NCBI RefSeq assembly: GCF_025673445.1
Contig: NZ_JAOVQN010000015.1
Coordinates: 62,001 to 126,000, forward strand
Reading direction: 5' to 3'
Length of the DNA: 64,000 bases
From: Ruegeria_B marisflavi
Lineage (GTDB): Bacteria > Pseudomonadota > Alphaproteobacteria > Rhodobacterales > Rhodobacteraceae
The notes beneath the pieces are model-generated. The model had not been told where the DNA came from, searched no databases, and saw only the letters and a program-made list of their open reading frames with translations. Positions 1 through 9,186 of the stretch are shown here, one piece after another (position 1 is the stretch's first letter; each line of letters starts with the position of its first letter). A program made the position numbers and the translations under genes.

Positions 1-1026
1 ATCTTCGTGTTCTGCTCGGGCATGGCCTCGGCCATCGCATTCGGCGGCGCCTTTCTGAAAAAGGGCTGGGTGATGGGCAGCGCGCGCACCCTGTTCCGCA
101 TCTGGCAGGTCTATTGGGCGCATATCGGGCTGTTCTTCTTCACCGCGATGTGCATGGCCGCGCTGGACCTTTCAGGATGGTTCGAGCGCAGCTATGTCGA
201 CGCGCTGAACCTCCAGCATTTCTTTGACGATCCGGTACCGCAGATCGTGGGCTTGTTTACGCTCACCTACGTTCCCAATTACTTCGACATCCTGCCGATG
301 TATCTGGTCGTTCTGGCGATGATGCCGCTGATGATGGGGCTGAAACAGCTTGGGTTCTGGGCAATGGCGCTGGCCTCGGTCCTGATTTGGGCCGTGGCGC
401 AGACAGGCACGCTTGCCCTGCCGGCCGAGCCCTGGTCGGAACGGCAATGGTTCTTCAACCCGTTTGGCTGGCAGTTGCTGTTCTTCACCGGTTTCGCCTT
501 CATGCGCGGCTGGATTCCCGCGCCGCCCGTCAGCAAGGTGCTGATCTGGGCGGCGATTCTGTTCGTCGTCCTGTCGGCGCCATTCGGATCGTGGAAAGTC
601 TTTCTGTGGGTCGAAGCCTGGAATCCGGCCGTAGCCGATGACATCCGCGCAACCTGGCCGCTGACCGGAGAGTTCCGCGACAAGACCGAGTTCGGCCTGC
701 TGCGCTATATGCATTTCCTGTCGCTGGCTTATCTCGGCTGGGTCGTTGCCGGCGACAAGGGCGCACGCCTGCTGCCCACCGGAGACGGCACCGCCGCGCA
801 GCTCTGGCAACAGGCGCTAAACATAATCGTCAAGGTCGGCCAGCAGTCGCTGGCGGTCTTTGTCTTCTCCATGGCTGTCGCGCGTCTGCTGGGTGTACTG
901 CTCGACATCTGGGGCCGCGACCCTCTCCCCGTTCTGTTCGTCAATCTCATCGGCTTCATCTTGATCACCGGCGTCGCCTACACCGCTGCCTGGTTCAAAT
1001 CTCATCCCTGGAAATCTCGGAAATGA
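1..1026 (+). CDS. opgC: OpgC, glucan succinyltransferase-like membrane acyltransferase (5' end outside window)
   Basis: Integral membrane acyltransferase that decorates osmoregulated periplasmic glucans, in Rhodobacter with succinyl groups. The reading frame is open from base 1, so the N-terminus (perhaps 60 residues, judging from usual family length near 400) lies upstream; 341 residues are visible. There are about eight hydrophobic segments, with loops rich in Trp and Phe, and the C-terminus is a short basic tail (FKSHPWKSRK). The stop overlaps the start of opgG as ATGA, so it is co-transcribed with opgG and opgH, which make the glucan backbone. Identity rests on the OpgC-like membrane pattern plus this context. 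Whether the donor is succinyl-CoA cannot be read from sequence. Confidence 0.85.
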   Translation: MFVFCSGMASAIAFGGAFLKKGWVMGSARTLFRIWQVYWAHIGLFFFTAMCMAALDLSGWFERSYVDALNLQHFFDDPVPQIVGLFTLTYVPNYFDILPMYLVVLAMMPLMMGLKQLGFWAMALASVLIWAVAQTGTLALPAEPWSERQWFFNPFGWQLLFFTGFAFMRGWIPAPPVSKVLIWAAILFVVLSAPFGSWKVFLWVEAWNPAVADDIRATWPLTGEFRDKTEFGLLRYMHFLSLAYLGWVVAGDKGARLLPTGDGTAAQLWQQALNIIVKVGQQSLAVFVFSMAVARLLGVLLDIWGRDPLPVLFVNLIGFILITGVAYTAAWFKSHPWKSRK

Positions 1027-2522
1027 TCCTTACGCGCCGTTCCTTTCTGGCCTCGGTCTCGCTGCTCGCTCTGGCGCCGGGGGCCTTTGCGGCCACCCCG
1101 GCCGAACCCTTTGATCATGCCATGGTCAAGTCCATGGCCCGCGATCTGGCCAGCCGCCCGTATCAGATGCGCGCGGATGTGCCCGACGCGTGGAAGGCAC
1201 TGACCTATGAGGAATACCGTTCGATCCGGTTCCGCATCGACCACGGGCTCTGGGCCGGAACTGAGAGCCCGTTCAGCGTCGATTTCTTCGCCCCCGGGCT
1301 CTATTTCCCGCGCGCGGTGCAGATCCATTCGGTCGAAAACGGGATGGCGCGGCTGGTCGGGTTCGACCTGTCGATGTTCGACAAAGGGCCTGAAGTTCCC
1401 GCGCTGCCCGCCGACGAGAACCTGGGTTTCTCGGGCCTGCGGCTGCGCACGGAGATGCATCGCCCCGGCGAGACAGACGAATTCTGCGTGTTTCAGGGTG
1501 CGAGTTACTTCCGCGCCATCGGGTTGAACGAGAATTACGGTCTGTCGGCGCGGGGTCTTGCGTTGAAAACCGGCGATCCGGATGGCGAGGAATTCCCCGA
1601 ATTCATCCGCTTCTGGCTGGAACGCCCCGTGCCGGGGCAACGCAACATGATCGTTCATGCCTTGATGGACAGCCCCTCGTTGGCGGGTGCCTATCGGTTC
1701 GACATCACCGCAGGCGAGGATTGCGTGATGGAGGTTGAGGCGGCGCTGTTCCCGCGCGAGGACCTGACTCATGCGGGCCTGGGCGCGCTGACCTCGATGT
1801 TCCTGTTCGATGCCAGCAACCATATCCGGTTTGACGATTTCCGCCCTGCGGTGCATGACAGCAACGGGTTGTTGATCCGGAACGGTGCCGGAGAGGTGAT
1901 CTGGCGCCCGCTGGCCAATCCCCGCGCGCTTCAGGTCTCGTCCTTCGTGGACGAGAACCCGCGAGGATTTGGCCTGATGCAGCGGGCGCGAGAGTTTTCT
2001 GATTTCGCTGATCTCGAGGCCAATTATCACCGCCGCCCGGGCCTGTGGGTCAAGCCGATGGGCGACTGGGGCAAGGGGGCGGTCACCCTGGTCGAGATTC
2101 CCGCCGATCAGGAGATCTATGACAATATCGTCGCCTATTGGCGACCGGCGGAACCCTATGCGGCGGGCAGCGAGGTCACCCTCGGCTACCGGCTGACATG
2201 GGGCGAGGAACCCTATCGAACACCGCTGCCGCGCGTGATCCGGACGGCAATGGGGGAAAAGACCTTTGGCGAAGGCCGGCTGGTGGTCGTCGATTTCGAG
2301 GCCAGCCCGCTGTTTGACGATCTGGAGACACTGGAGGCGGTGGTGCAGTCGCCCCATGCCGAGGTGGCACCGCCGATCCTGCAACGCAATCCGGATACCG
2401 GGGGCGCACGTCTGGCGTTCTCGTTTGTCCCCGGCGAAACCGAACTGGTTGAACTGCGCGCGCAATTGCGCCGTGACAGTGAGCCCGCCTCCGAAGTCTG
2501 GCTTTACAGGTGGACCGCGTGA
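1023..2522 (+). CDS. opgG: OpgG/MdoG periplasmic glucan biosynthesis protein, Tat-exported
   Basis: Periplasmic protein needed for beta-1,2/1,6-linked glucan synthesis; 499 residues, normal for MdoG-family proteins. The N-terminus has a twin-arginine motif (TRRSFLAS, residues 4-11) followed by a hydrophobic stretch and an AFA-type cleavage site near residue 25, so it should leave the cytoplasm folded. A Tat signal is known for the paralogue OpgD of E. coli, so the protein could equally be called OpgD; position between opgC and opgH favours the OpgG role. The start overlaps the opgC stop by four bases, and its own stop shares bases with the opgH ATG. Confidence 0.88.
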   Translation: MILTRRSFLASVSLLALAPGAFAATPAEPFDHAMVKSMARDLASRPYQMRADVPDAWKALTYEEYRSIRFRIDHGLWAGTESPFSVDFFAPGLYFPRAVQIHSVENGMARLVGFDLSMFDKGPEVPALPADENLGFSGLRLRTEMHRPGETDEFCVFQGASYFRAIGLNENYGLSARGLALKTGDPDGEEFPEFIRFWLERPVPGQRNMIVHALMDSPSLAGAYRFDITAGEDCVMEVEAALFPREDLTHAGLGALTSMFLFDASNHIRFDDFRPAVHDSNGLLIRNGAGEVIWRPLANPRALQVSSFVDENPRGFGLMQRAREFSDFADLEANYHRRPGLWVKPMGDWGKGAVTLVEIPADQEIYDNIVAYWRPAEPYAAGSEVTLGYRLTWGEEPYRTPLPRVIRTAMGEKTFGEGRLVVVDFEASPLFDDLETLEAVVQSPHAEVAPPILQRNPDTGGARLAFSFVPGETELVELRAQLRRDSEPASEVWLYRWTA

Positions 2523-4393
2523 TGGAACACGAACTGAGGATCATGCCGGAACCGGCGCCCCTTCCGATGCAGGCGCAGGATTTCAACACTGGGTTTCGTG
2601 ACGCTCAGGCCCCGCAGGAGGTGGCGACACAAGGTGTCGCGCTTTGGCGGGTCTTGGCGTTCTCACCTGCGATGGCGGCCACCTTGGGGTTGCTCTGGCT
2701 GATGGGAGACTGGTTTTCGGATGCCGGGATTTCGCTGATCGAAGGTATCCTTCTGGCCCTGATCGCCTTCAACTTCTTCTGGATCGCCTTTGCGGTCAGT
2801 ACGGTTCTGTTGGGCATGATCTCGCTGTCCCGGCAGGGTCCACGGCTTCGCGCCGACAAGGTGCAGCGCCTGCGTGTGGCCCTGTTGATGCCGGTCTACA
2901 ACGAAGTGCCGTGGTATGTACTTGGCAACGCACGCACCATGCTCGAAGAGCTGAAATCGCGCGGCGGCCAGCATGAATACGCCATGTTCATCCTGTCAGA
3001 CACCCGCGACGACGCCATCGCCGCGCAGGAACAGGCCAGTGTCGAGGCGTTGCGGACAACACTGGCGCCCGATCTGGCGCTGTACTATCGCCGCCGCGAA
3101 CAGAATACCGACCGCAAGGTCGGCAACATCGCCGACTGGGTCAGCACCTGGGGCGGAGCCTGGGACGCGATGCTGGTGCTGGACGCCGACAGCCTGATGA
3201 CCGGCCGCGCGATTGCGCGCCTGACCGACGCGCTGGCTCGCGATCCCGCCGCCGGGCTGATCCAGAGCTTTCCGCAACTGATCGGCGCGCAATCCGTGTT
3301 TGCCCGGATGCAGCAGTTTGCCAACGGTGTCTATGGCGCCGCCTTTGCCGAGGGCATGGCCCGCTGGTGCGGACAAGAGGGCAACTATTGGGGCCACAAT
3401 GCGATCATCCGCACCGCTGCATTTGCCAATTGCGCGGGGTTGCCCAAGCTGCGCTCTCTCTCGGGGCGCGAGAAGCTGATCATGAGCCACGATTTCGTCG
3501 AAGCCGGGCTGTTGCGTCGGGCCGGTTGGTCGGTCCGCTTTCTGCCGCGCATCCGTGGCTCTTATGAAGAGACCCCACCGACCCTGATCGACCATGTGCT
3601 GCGCGACCGCCGCTGGTGCCAGGGCAACCTGCAACACCTGAACCTGCTGACCGCGCGCGGCTTCCGCTCGATCTCGCGGTTCCACATGTTTCATGGCGCC
3701 ATCGGCTACCTGATGTCGCCGATCTGGTTTGCTCTTCTGGTGATGTGGGCGCTGATCGGTCACGGCGAGGACGGTTCGGTTCTACAGTATTTCAGCCCCG
3801 AGAACCCGCTGTTCCCGCAATGGCCGGACATCTCCGAGGGCCGCCACGTGGTGATCATCGTCGTCATGTATGCAATGTTGTTGCTGCCAAAGCTGTTGGG
3901 GATCGCCGCACTGCCGCTCAGCGGAGCGCGCTATTCCGATTTTGGCGGTGCGGGCCGGTTCCTGCTTTCCTTTTTGTCCGAGGTGATCCTGTCGATCCTT
4001 TACGCCCCCATCCTGATGGTCCAGCAGATGATCGCGGTATTCCGCACCATGCTGGGCATCCAGAAGGGGTGGTCACCGCAGGCCCGCGACGGTGGCACCT
4101 ATGGCCTGACGACGCTGATCACCTGTCATGCGCTCGAAACCGTCAGCGGGCTGGCGCTCAGCGCTGGTATCGCATTGGGGCTGGTCTCGGTCTGGCTGGC
4201 CCCGATTGCGTTCAGCCTCGCCCTTGCGGTGCCGCTGTCCGCCCTGTCGGGTGTATCGGCTGGCGCCGCGCGGCGGCTGATCGGGATGCGCGAGGAATAC
4301 CGCGAACCGGCGATCACGCGGGCGGCGCGGTCTTACCGGACCGAACTGAAATCACTTCTGGAACGCGGCACAGGCGTGCGCCCGGCCGAATAA
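2522..4393 (+). CDS. opgH: OpgH/MdoH glucan glucosyltransferase, inner membrane
   Basis: Family 2 glycosyltransferase that polymerises glucose from UDP-glucose into the periplasmic glucan backbone. Two transmembrane segments (about residues 45-105) precede a cytoplasmic catalytic domain with the metal-binding Asp in VLDADSL, and a QxxRW-like acceptor motif (RDRRWCQGNLQH). About five membrane segments follow. The start is taken as the ATG in TGATG, sharing an A with the opgG stop. An upstream GTG at 2510 is in frame, but the overlap pattern of this operon favours the ATG. Length 623 residues, somewhat shorter than the 840-residue E. coli protein, as is usual in alphaproteobacteria. Third gene of opgCGH. 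Confidence 0.9.
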   Translation: MEHELRIMPEPAPLPMQAQDFNTGFRDAQAPQEVATQGVALWRVLAFSPAMAATLGLLWLMGDWFSDAGISLIEGILLALIAFNFFWIAFAVSTVLLGMISLSRQGPRLRADKVQRLRVALLMPVYNEVPWYVLGNARTMLEELKSRGGQHEYAMFILSDTRDDAIAAQEQASVEALRTTLAPDLALYYRRREQNTDRKVGNIADWVSTWGGAWDAMLVLDADSLMTGRAIARLTDALARDPAAGLIQSFPQLIGAQSVFARMQQFANGVYGAAFAEGMARWCGQEGNYWGHNAIIRTAAFANCAGLPKLRSLSGREKLIMSHDFVEAGLLRRAGWSVRFLPRIRGSYEETPPTLIDHVLRDRRWCQGNLQHLNLLTARGFRSISRFHMFHGAIGYLMSPIWFALLVMWALIGHGEDGSVLQYFSPENPLFPQWPDISEGRHVVIIVVMYAMLLLPKLLGIAALPLSGARYSDFGGAGRFLLSFLSEVILSILYAPILMVQQMIAVFRTMLGIQKGWSPQARDGGTYGLTTLITCHALETVSGLALSAGIALGLVSVWLAPIAFSLALAVPLSALSGVSAGAARRLIGMREEYREPAITRAARSYRTELKSLLERGTGVRPAE

Positions 4394-4403
4394 ACCCGGT
4401 GCC

Positions 4404-4422
4404 GGGCGATCAAGGATCGCCC
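4404..4422. terminator. Short GC-rich hairpin between convergent genes
   Basis: Perfect 8-bp inverted repeat GGGCGATC / GATCGCCC with a 3-base loop, just after the opgH stop and overlapping the last codons of the convergent esterase. No T-run follows, so it may act as a bidirectional Rho-assisted end or an RNA 3' stabiliser. Seen directly; function inferred. Confidence 0.45.
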
Positions 4423-5237
4423 AGCGCCTCGTACCAGTCGATCATCATGTCGGCCCAACCTTCGGGAACCATGTGGCCGCCGGGAAACAGCGCGAACTCA
4501 ATCACCCCGCCCGGATCGCAGCTGGTCCAGGCACGCCGCTGGAACGGTCCGGTGAGGGAATAGCTGTCGGGTTTGTGATCGAGGCACCCGTTGGCGATGC
4601 GCCAGATTTCCAGACCGGCAAAGATATCACCCTGCTGAAACCGGTCGGCCCCAAGGATGCGCCCTTCGAGCGGCACCACAGGATCGCTCCAGCCATGCGT
4701 ATGTAACAGCCGCACCGGGCCGTTACAGACCTCGGGCTGCGGGCGCCAGAACCCGCCCGAGACCGGCACATAGGCGGAATAGGCATCAGGCGTGGCGCAG
4801 GCCAGGTAGTTTACCATGAAGGCCCCCGCCGAAAATCCCCCCAGTACCACGCGATTTTGGTCCAGCCCGAACCGGGCGACCGCGTCCTCGGTTACCGCAT
4901 TCAGAAAGGCGGCCTCATCCCGCCCCTCCCAGCCCGGAAAGAAATTCCAGCTGCGCTTGCCGGTTCCAGCGGGCCGGATCGCCCCATCTGGAGCGATCAC
5001 CGCCCAGCCCCGGGCCTGCAGAGGTGCGACGAGCCGTTCATTGTTGATCGGTCCCGCACCTTCTCCGCCGTGTCCGTGCAGAAACACCAGAACCGGGGGG
5101 TGTTCGGCTTTAGGCAGGACGATGTGATAGCTTCCACCAGCTATTTCACATGGCCCCGTTTCATCCGCACAGCCAGCTAAAACCGCTGTCGCCGATCCCG
5201 CCAGTGCCAGAACCGCAAATACGCTCCGGATCATCAT
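4410..5237 (-). CDS. PHB-depolymerase/feruloyl-esterase-like lipoprotein (alpha/beta hydrolase)
   Basis: Secreted alpha/beta hydrolase of the LpqC/poly(3-hydroxybutyrate) depolymerase type, 275 residues. The N-terminus is a lipoprotein signal ending in the lipobox LAGC (Cys about residue 22), so the mature protein is probably anchored to a membrane facing the periplasm. Visible motifs are the oxyanion loop FLHGHGGEG, the nucleophile elbow GGFSAGAF, a DPVVP acid region and a late GGHMVPEGW with the catalytic His. Substrate (aromatic ester, polyester oligomer) is not evident. Its start overlaps the stop of the upstream rhodanese gene by four bases, so the two form an operon. Confidence 0.75.
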   Translation of the reverse strand: MMIRSVFAVLALAGSATAVLAGCADETGPCEIAGGSYHIVLPKAEHPPVLVFLHGHGGEGAGPINNERLVAPLQARGWAVIAPDGAIRPAGTGKRSWNFFPGWEGRDEAAFLNAVTEDAVARFGLDQNRVVLGGFSAGAFMVNYLACATPDAYSAYVPVSGGFWRPQPEVCNGPVRLLHTHGWSDPVVPLEGRILGADRFQQGDIFAGLEIWRIANGCLDHKPDSYSLTGPFQRRAWTSCDPGGVIEFALFPGGHMVPEGWADMMIDWYEALGDP

Positions 5238-5695
5238 CCGCGCTCCTCATAAGCCGTCACCGGCAGTTCAGACCGCACCCAACCCGGCCCGGCGCGCGAT
5301 CCCATCATTCCCTCGGGAACATCGATGATATTGCCGAATCCGGCCGCGCTCAATCGGTTGGCAAGCCGAGCAGAACGTACCCCGCGCGCGCAGATCAGGG
5401 CGATCGGTCGGTTTCTGTCACCCTCAGCCAAATCCGCCAATGCCTCGGCAAAATCTTCGCGCCGCATGTCAAGCGGATGGGCTCCCTCGCCGATCCCCGT
5501 TGCGCGCCATTCATCCGGGCGCCGGATGTCAATCAGCAAGACCTTGCCCTCGGTCGCCTGCGCATGCGCTTCGGCCACCGTCAACGCTCCGCCGGCAAAA
5601 TCTTCGGGTGTCAATAAATACTGTCGCAGGCTAAAGCCGAGGACAATCGCGACTACGAGGCCAAGCCAAATCCGACGAGACGTTTTCCGAGTCAT
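5234..5695 (-). CDS. Membrane-anchored single-domain rhodanese
   Basis: Rhodanese-fold sulfurtransferase of about 153 residues. An N-terminal membrane segment (about residues 8-25, signal-anchor) is followed by one rhodanese domain with IDIRRPDEW and the active-site loop ICARGVRSARLA, whose Cys would carry the persulfide. The start chosen (MTRKTSRR) is preceded by a strong AGGAGGG site five bases upstream; the longer frame reaching 5797 lacks one. The domain probably faces the periplasm. Co-transcribed with the esterase behind it; no functional link between the two is evident. Confidence 0.8.
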   Translation of the reverse strand: MTRKTSRRIWLGLVVAIVLGFSLRQYLLTPEDFAGGALTVAEAHAQATEGKVLLIDIRRPDEWRATGIGEGAHPLDMRREDFAEALADLAEGDRNRPIALICARGVRSARLANRLSAAGFGNIIDVPEGMMGSRAGPGWVRSELPVTAYEERG

Positions 5696-5856
5696 GCGCC
5701 CTCCTACAAATGTGCTTATCGCCATTATTTCAGGAACAGGTTCTATCACTTCAGGCCCGGCTTCGCCTGATCCCAACAGGTCGGGTACGATCAACAATTC
5801 GTCAGCCGAAAATGCATGTTACACTCTGTCGCAACAAATCTCTGACCTTTGCAACC

Positions 5857-5885
5857 TTGCAATACCTGGCAAGGACATAAATTAT
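5857..5885 (+). promoter_or_regulatory. Tentative promoter for the mrp operon
   Basis: TTGCAA and AATTAT separated by 17 bases, about 50 bases upstream of the mrpA GTG, in the only AT-richer stretch of the 5696-5933 gap. The match to the -10 consensus is weak. A 6-bp inverted repeat (CCTTGC/GCAAGG, 5855-5874) overlaps the -35. The rest of this gap shows nothing else I can support. Confidence 0.25.
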
Positions 5886-5933
5886 CGCTGCAAAACAATG
5901 TGAACAAAAAAACCAGCAGCGGAGAAATAGACG

Positions 5934-8822
5934 GTGTCCCTTTTCCTGATCGCCGCCCTGCCCTTTCTTGGGGCGATCTTTCCCGGTCTGCTGATCCGAG
6001 CGGGCCGAAACGTCTCCGCCTCGGCAGCGGGTCTGGCCAGCTTCCTCGCCTTTACCGGGTTGATGATCCATGCACCTGCCGTATTACGCGGGGAGGTGGT
6101 GACCGCACGGTTCGACTGGTTGCCCGGGTTGGGCCTGAACGCCAATTTCATGCTGGACGGGCTGGGCTTTCTGTTTGCGACGCTGATCCTGGGGATCGGC
6201 ATGCTGATCGTTCTCTATGCCCGGTTCTATCTGTCCCGGCATGATCCGATGGGGCAGTTCTATACCTATCTCCTGTTGTTCCAGGGCGCGATGGTGGGCA
6301 TCGTCTTGTCCGACAACATCCTGCTTTTGCTGGTTTTCTGGGAACTTACATCGCTTAGCTCATTCCTGCTAATCGGCTATTGGAAACACCTGCCCGCAGG
6401 CCGACAGGGCGCACGTATGGCGCTGGCGGTGACCGGATCAGGCGGGCTGGCGATGATCGCGGGCATGCTTATTCTGGGCCATATCGTGGGATCTTATGAC
6501 CTGAGTGTGATCCTTCAGAACAAGGAGGCGATCCAGGCCTCTCCTTGGTACCTGCCCGCGCTACTGCTGATCCTGTTGGGCTGTTTCACCAAATCGGCGC
6601 AATTCCCGTTCCATTTCTGGCTGCCCCATGCGATGGCGGCGCCAACACCGGTATCAGCATATCTGCATTCGGCAACCATGGTTAAGGCCGGTATTTTCCT
6701 GATGGCGCGGATGTGGCCGGTGCTGGCGGGCACACCCGAGTGGTTCTATATCGTCGCCACCACCGGGCTGGTGACCATGGTCGTGGGCGCGGTCATTGCG
6801 CTTTTCAAGGACGATCTCAAGGCGCTGCTGGCCTTTTCGACCGTCAGCCATCTGGGGCTGATCACTATGCTCCTGGGCTTTGGCACCAAGGTTGCAGCGG
6901 TGGCGGCAATGTTCCACATCGTCAACCACGCAACATTCAAGGCGGCCCTCTTCATGAGCGCAGGCATTGTGGACCACGAAACCGGCACGCGCGACATCAA
7001 GCGGTTGGGCGGGCTTAGACACCTTATGCCGGTCACTTTCGGCATCGCGACAATCGCGGCCCTGTCGATGGCCGGGATTCCGCCGCTGAACGGGTTCCTC
7101 AGCAAGGAGATGATGCTGGAGGAAGCATTTCACACAACATGGCTGGACAGCCATGTGGTGATTCCCGCCCTGGCGGTATTTGCCGCACTGTTTTCGGCGG
7201 CCTATTCGTTCCGGTACATATCACATGTGTTCCTGGGACCGGAACGGCAGGACTATCCGCACGCACCGCATGATCCCGGTCCCGGCCTGTGGCTCTCGCC
7301 CGCGATTCTCGTTTTGCTGGTCGTGGTTATCGGCCTTAACTCGGCCACAGTTGCCGGCCCAGTGGTCAGTGCCTCGGCGCAGTCGGTTATCGGCGGTGAA
7401 CTGCCCTATTTCAAGCTCAAGCTCTGGCATGGGTTTACCCCCGCGCTCTACATGTCAATCGTGGCTGTTCTGGGCGGTTTGCTATTGCTGGCGATGCACC
7501 GACATCTGGAGCGGGTGTGGGACAACCTACCCCGGCCTGAGGCCAAGGCGATCTTTGACGCAATAATCGAACTGCTGACCCAAATATCGCGGACGATCAC
7601 CGATGGGCTGCACAACGGGGTCATTAGCCGTTATGCCGCGATCATGATCGCGTTTACCGTTGGCATCGGTTATTACGCCTATGCGACCGGAACGACCGGA
7701 CTACCGACCCGCGTACCGCTGGAGGCGCCGATCATTCCAATCATCGGCTGGATCTGCCTGGTGGGCGCGACGCTGGCCATCATGTGGTTTCACCGTAACC
7801 GGTTGCTGTCGCTGGTTCTGATCGGCGTCGTCGGGCTCATCGTCTCAATGGCCTTCAACTATCTGTCGGCCCCGGATCTCGCGCTGACCCAGATCTCGGT
7901 CGAAGTGGTGACGATGATCCTGCTACTGCTGTCACTGAACTTCATGCCGACACAAACACCGGTGGACAGCACCAAGGCGCGCAAGCTGCGCGATGCCGCG
8001 ATCTCGGTCGTGGCCGGGCTTGGCGCGGGCGGGCTGATCTATGCGCTGATGGTGCGGGATTTCGCCTTTCCCACCATCTCGGGCTATCATCTGGCCAATT
8101 CCTACAAGGGCGGCGGCGGCACCAACGTTGTCAACGTGATCCTGGTGGATTTCCGCGGCTTTGATACTTTTGGCGAGATCATCGTTCTTGGTATCGCCGC
8201 CCTGGTAATCTTTGCGTTGGCGGAGTCGGTACTGTCCAGCAACGTGCGCGCCTATCTGTTGAACCGTAAACCGCACTGGCCGCAATCAGGCGATGCGCAT
8301 CCGCTGATGATGGTGGTAGTGACCCGTGTCATGATGCCCATCGCACTGATGGTCGGGGCCTATATCTTTTTCCGCGGCCACAACCAGCCGGGCGGCGGCT
8401 TCATCGCTGGGCTAGTGGTCGCCATCGCCTTTCTGATGCAATACATGGCCAGCGGTTATACCTGGACGATCGAGCGGCAGCGGTTCTATTACCATGCCAC
8501 CATTGGCTGGGGCGTTCTGATCGCGGCAGCCACCGGCCTGGGCGCCTGGTTCAACGACATGCCCTTCCTGACCAGCGATTTCGGCTATCTGCACTGGCCG
8601 CCGCTGGAAGAGTTTGAATGGGCGACCGCGATGCTGTTTGACACTGGCGTGTTCCTTGCCGTCCTGGGGGCCGTGCTGCTGGCGCTCGACAGCCTGTCAC
8701 GCTTTGCCTGGCAGCCTGGAATACAGCAGGAATACCCGATGGACATCAACCCACAGCGAGACGCACCCCCGGTGCCTGGCCCCGGGCCAGACACCATAAT
8801 CCCCGTGGGAAAGGAGACCTGA
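5934..8822 (+). CDS. mrpA: MrpA/MnhA-MnhB fusion, monovalent cation/H+ antiporter subunit A
   Basis: Largest subunit of the seven-part Mrp (Mnh/Pha) cation/proton antiporter, a membrane complex related to complex I that exports Na+ or K+ against H+ and supports growth in salt and at alkaline pH. 962 residues with some 20 membrane spans. The NuoL-like core carries FWELTSLSSFLLIG, TKSAQFPFHFWLP and FKDDLKALLAFSTVSHLGLI. The last 160 residues (from about 780, TRVMMPIALMVGAY onward) are the MnhB domain, so A and B are one polypeptide, as in Pha-type systems. Start is a GTG eight bases after GGAGA. First gene of mrpACDEFG. Confidence 0.93.
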   Translation: MSLFLIAALPFLGAIFPGLLIRAGRNVSASAAGLASFLAFTGLMIHAPAVLRGEVVTARFDWLPGLGLNANFMLDGLGFLFATLILGIGMLIVLYARFYLSRHDPMGQFYTYLLLFQGAMVGIVLSDNILLLLVFWELTSLSSFLLIGYWKHLPAGRQGARMALAVTGSGGLAMIAGMLILGHIVGSYDLSVILQNKEAIQASPWYLPALLLILLGCFTKSAQFPFHFWLPHAMAAPTPVSAYLHSATMVKAGIFLMARMWPVLAGTPEWFYIVATTGLVTMVVGAVIALFKDDLKALLAFSTVSHLGLITMLLGFGTKVAAVAAMFHIVNHATFKAALFMSAGIVDHETGTRDIKRLGGLRHLMPVTFGIATIAALSMAGIPPLNGFLSKEMMLEEAFHTTWLDSHVVIPALAVFAALFSAAYSFRYISHVFLGPERQDYPHAPHDPGPGLWLSPAILVLLVVVIGLNSATVAGPVVSASAQSVIGGELPYFKLKLWHGFTPALYMSIVAVLGGLLLLAMHRHLERVWDNLPRPEAKAIFDAIIELLTQISRTITDGLHNGVISRYAAIMIAFTVGIGYYAYATGTTGLPTRVPLEAPIIPIIGWICLVGATLAIMWFHRNRLLSLVLIGVVGLIVSMAFNYLSAPDLALTQISVEVVTMILLLLSLNFMPTQTPVDSTKARKLRDAAISVVAGLGAGGLIYALMVRDFAFPTISGYHLANSYKGGGGTNVVNVILVDFRGFDTFGEIIVLGIAALVIFALAESVLSSNVRAYLLNRKPHWPQSGDAHPLMMVVVTRVMMPIALMVGAYIFFRGHNQPGGGFIAGLVVAIAFLMQYMASGYTWTIERQRFYYHATIGWGVLIAAATGLGAWFNDMPFLTSDFGYLHWPPLEEFEWATAMLFDTGVFLAVLGAVLLALDSLSRFAWQPGIQQEYPMDINPQRDAPPVPGPGPDTIIPVGKET

Positions 8823-8823
8823 C

Positions 8824-9186
8824 ATGGAAGCGCTCCTTGCCTCTGCCGTGGGTGTGCTGACTGCCGCCGGCATCTTCCTGATCCTGCGTCGCCGGACCTT
8901 TCCGGTCATTCTGGGCCTGTCGCTGCTGACCTATGCAGTCAACGCCTTTCTCTTTGCCACCGGGCGGTTGGCGCTGAATGCACCACCGGTCCTGAACAAA
9001 TACGCGGATGTTCCCTATACAGACCCGCTGCCGCAAGCGCTGGTGCTGACAGCGATCGTGATCTCGTTCGGGATGACCGCCGTCATCGTGATGATCGCGC
9101 TTGGCGCCTATCTGTCGTCGAAGGACGACCGCATCGACATGAAAGCGCATGACAGTGTCGACGCCGCACCGGGAGAGGACGTATGA
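8824..9186 (+). CDS. mrpC: MrpC/MnhC, antiporter subunit C
   Basis: NuoK-like small membrane subunit of the Mrp antiporter, 120 residues with three membrane spans (about 4-22, 30-48, 75-97). It begins directly after the mrpA stop behind GGAGACCTG and overlaps mrpD by ATGA. The hydrophilic C-terminal tail (SSKDDRIDMKAHDSVD) is typical of the family. Confidence 0.92.
   Translation: MEALLASAVGVLTAAGIFLILRRRTFPVILGLSLLTYAVNAFLFATGRLALNAPPVLNKYADVPYTDPLPQALVLTAIVISFGMTAVIVMIALGAYLSSKDDRIDMKAHDSVDAAPGEDV

Noticed and set aside
1002..2465. 487-codon minus-strand frame
   Set aside because: Antisense to opgG; no recognisable domains and incompatible with the coupled opgCGH reading.
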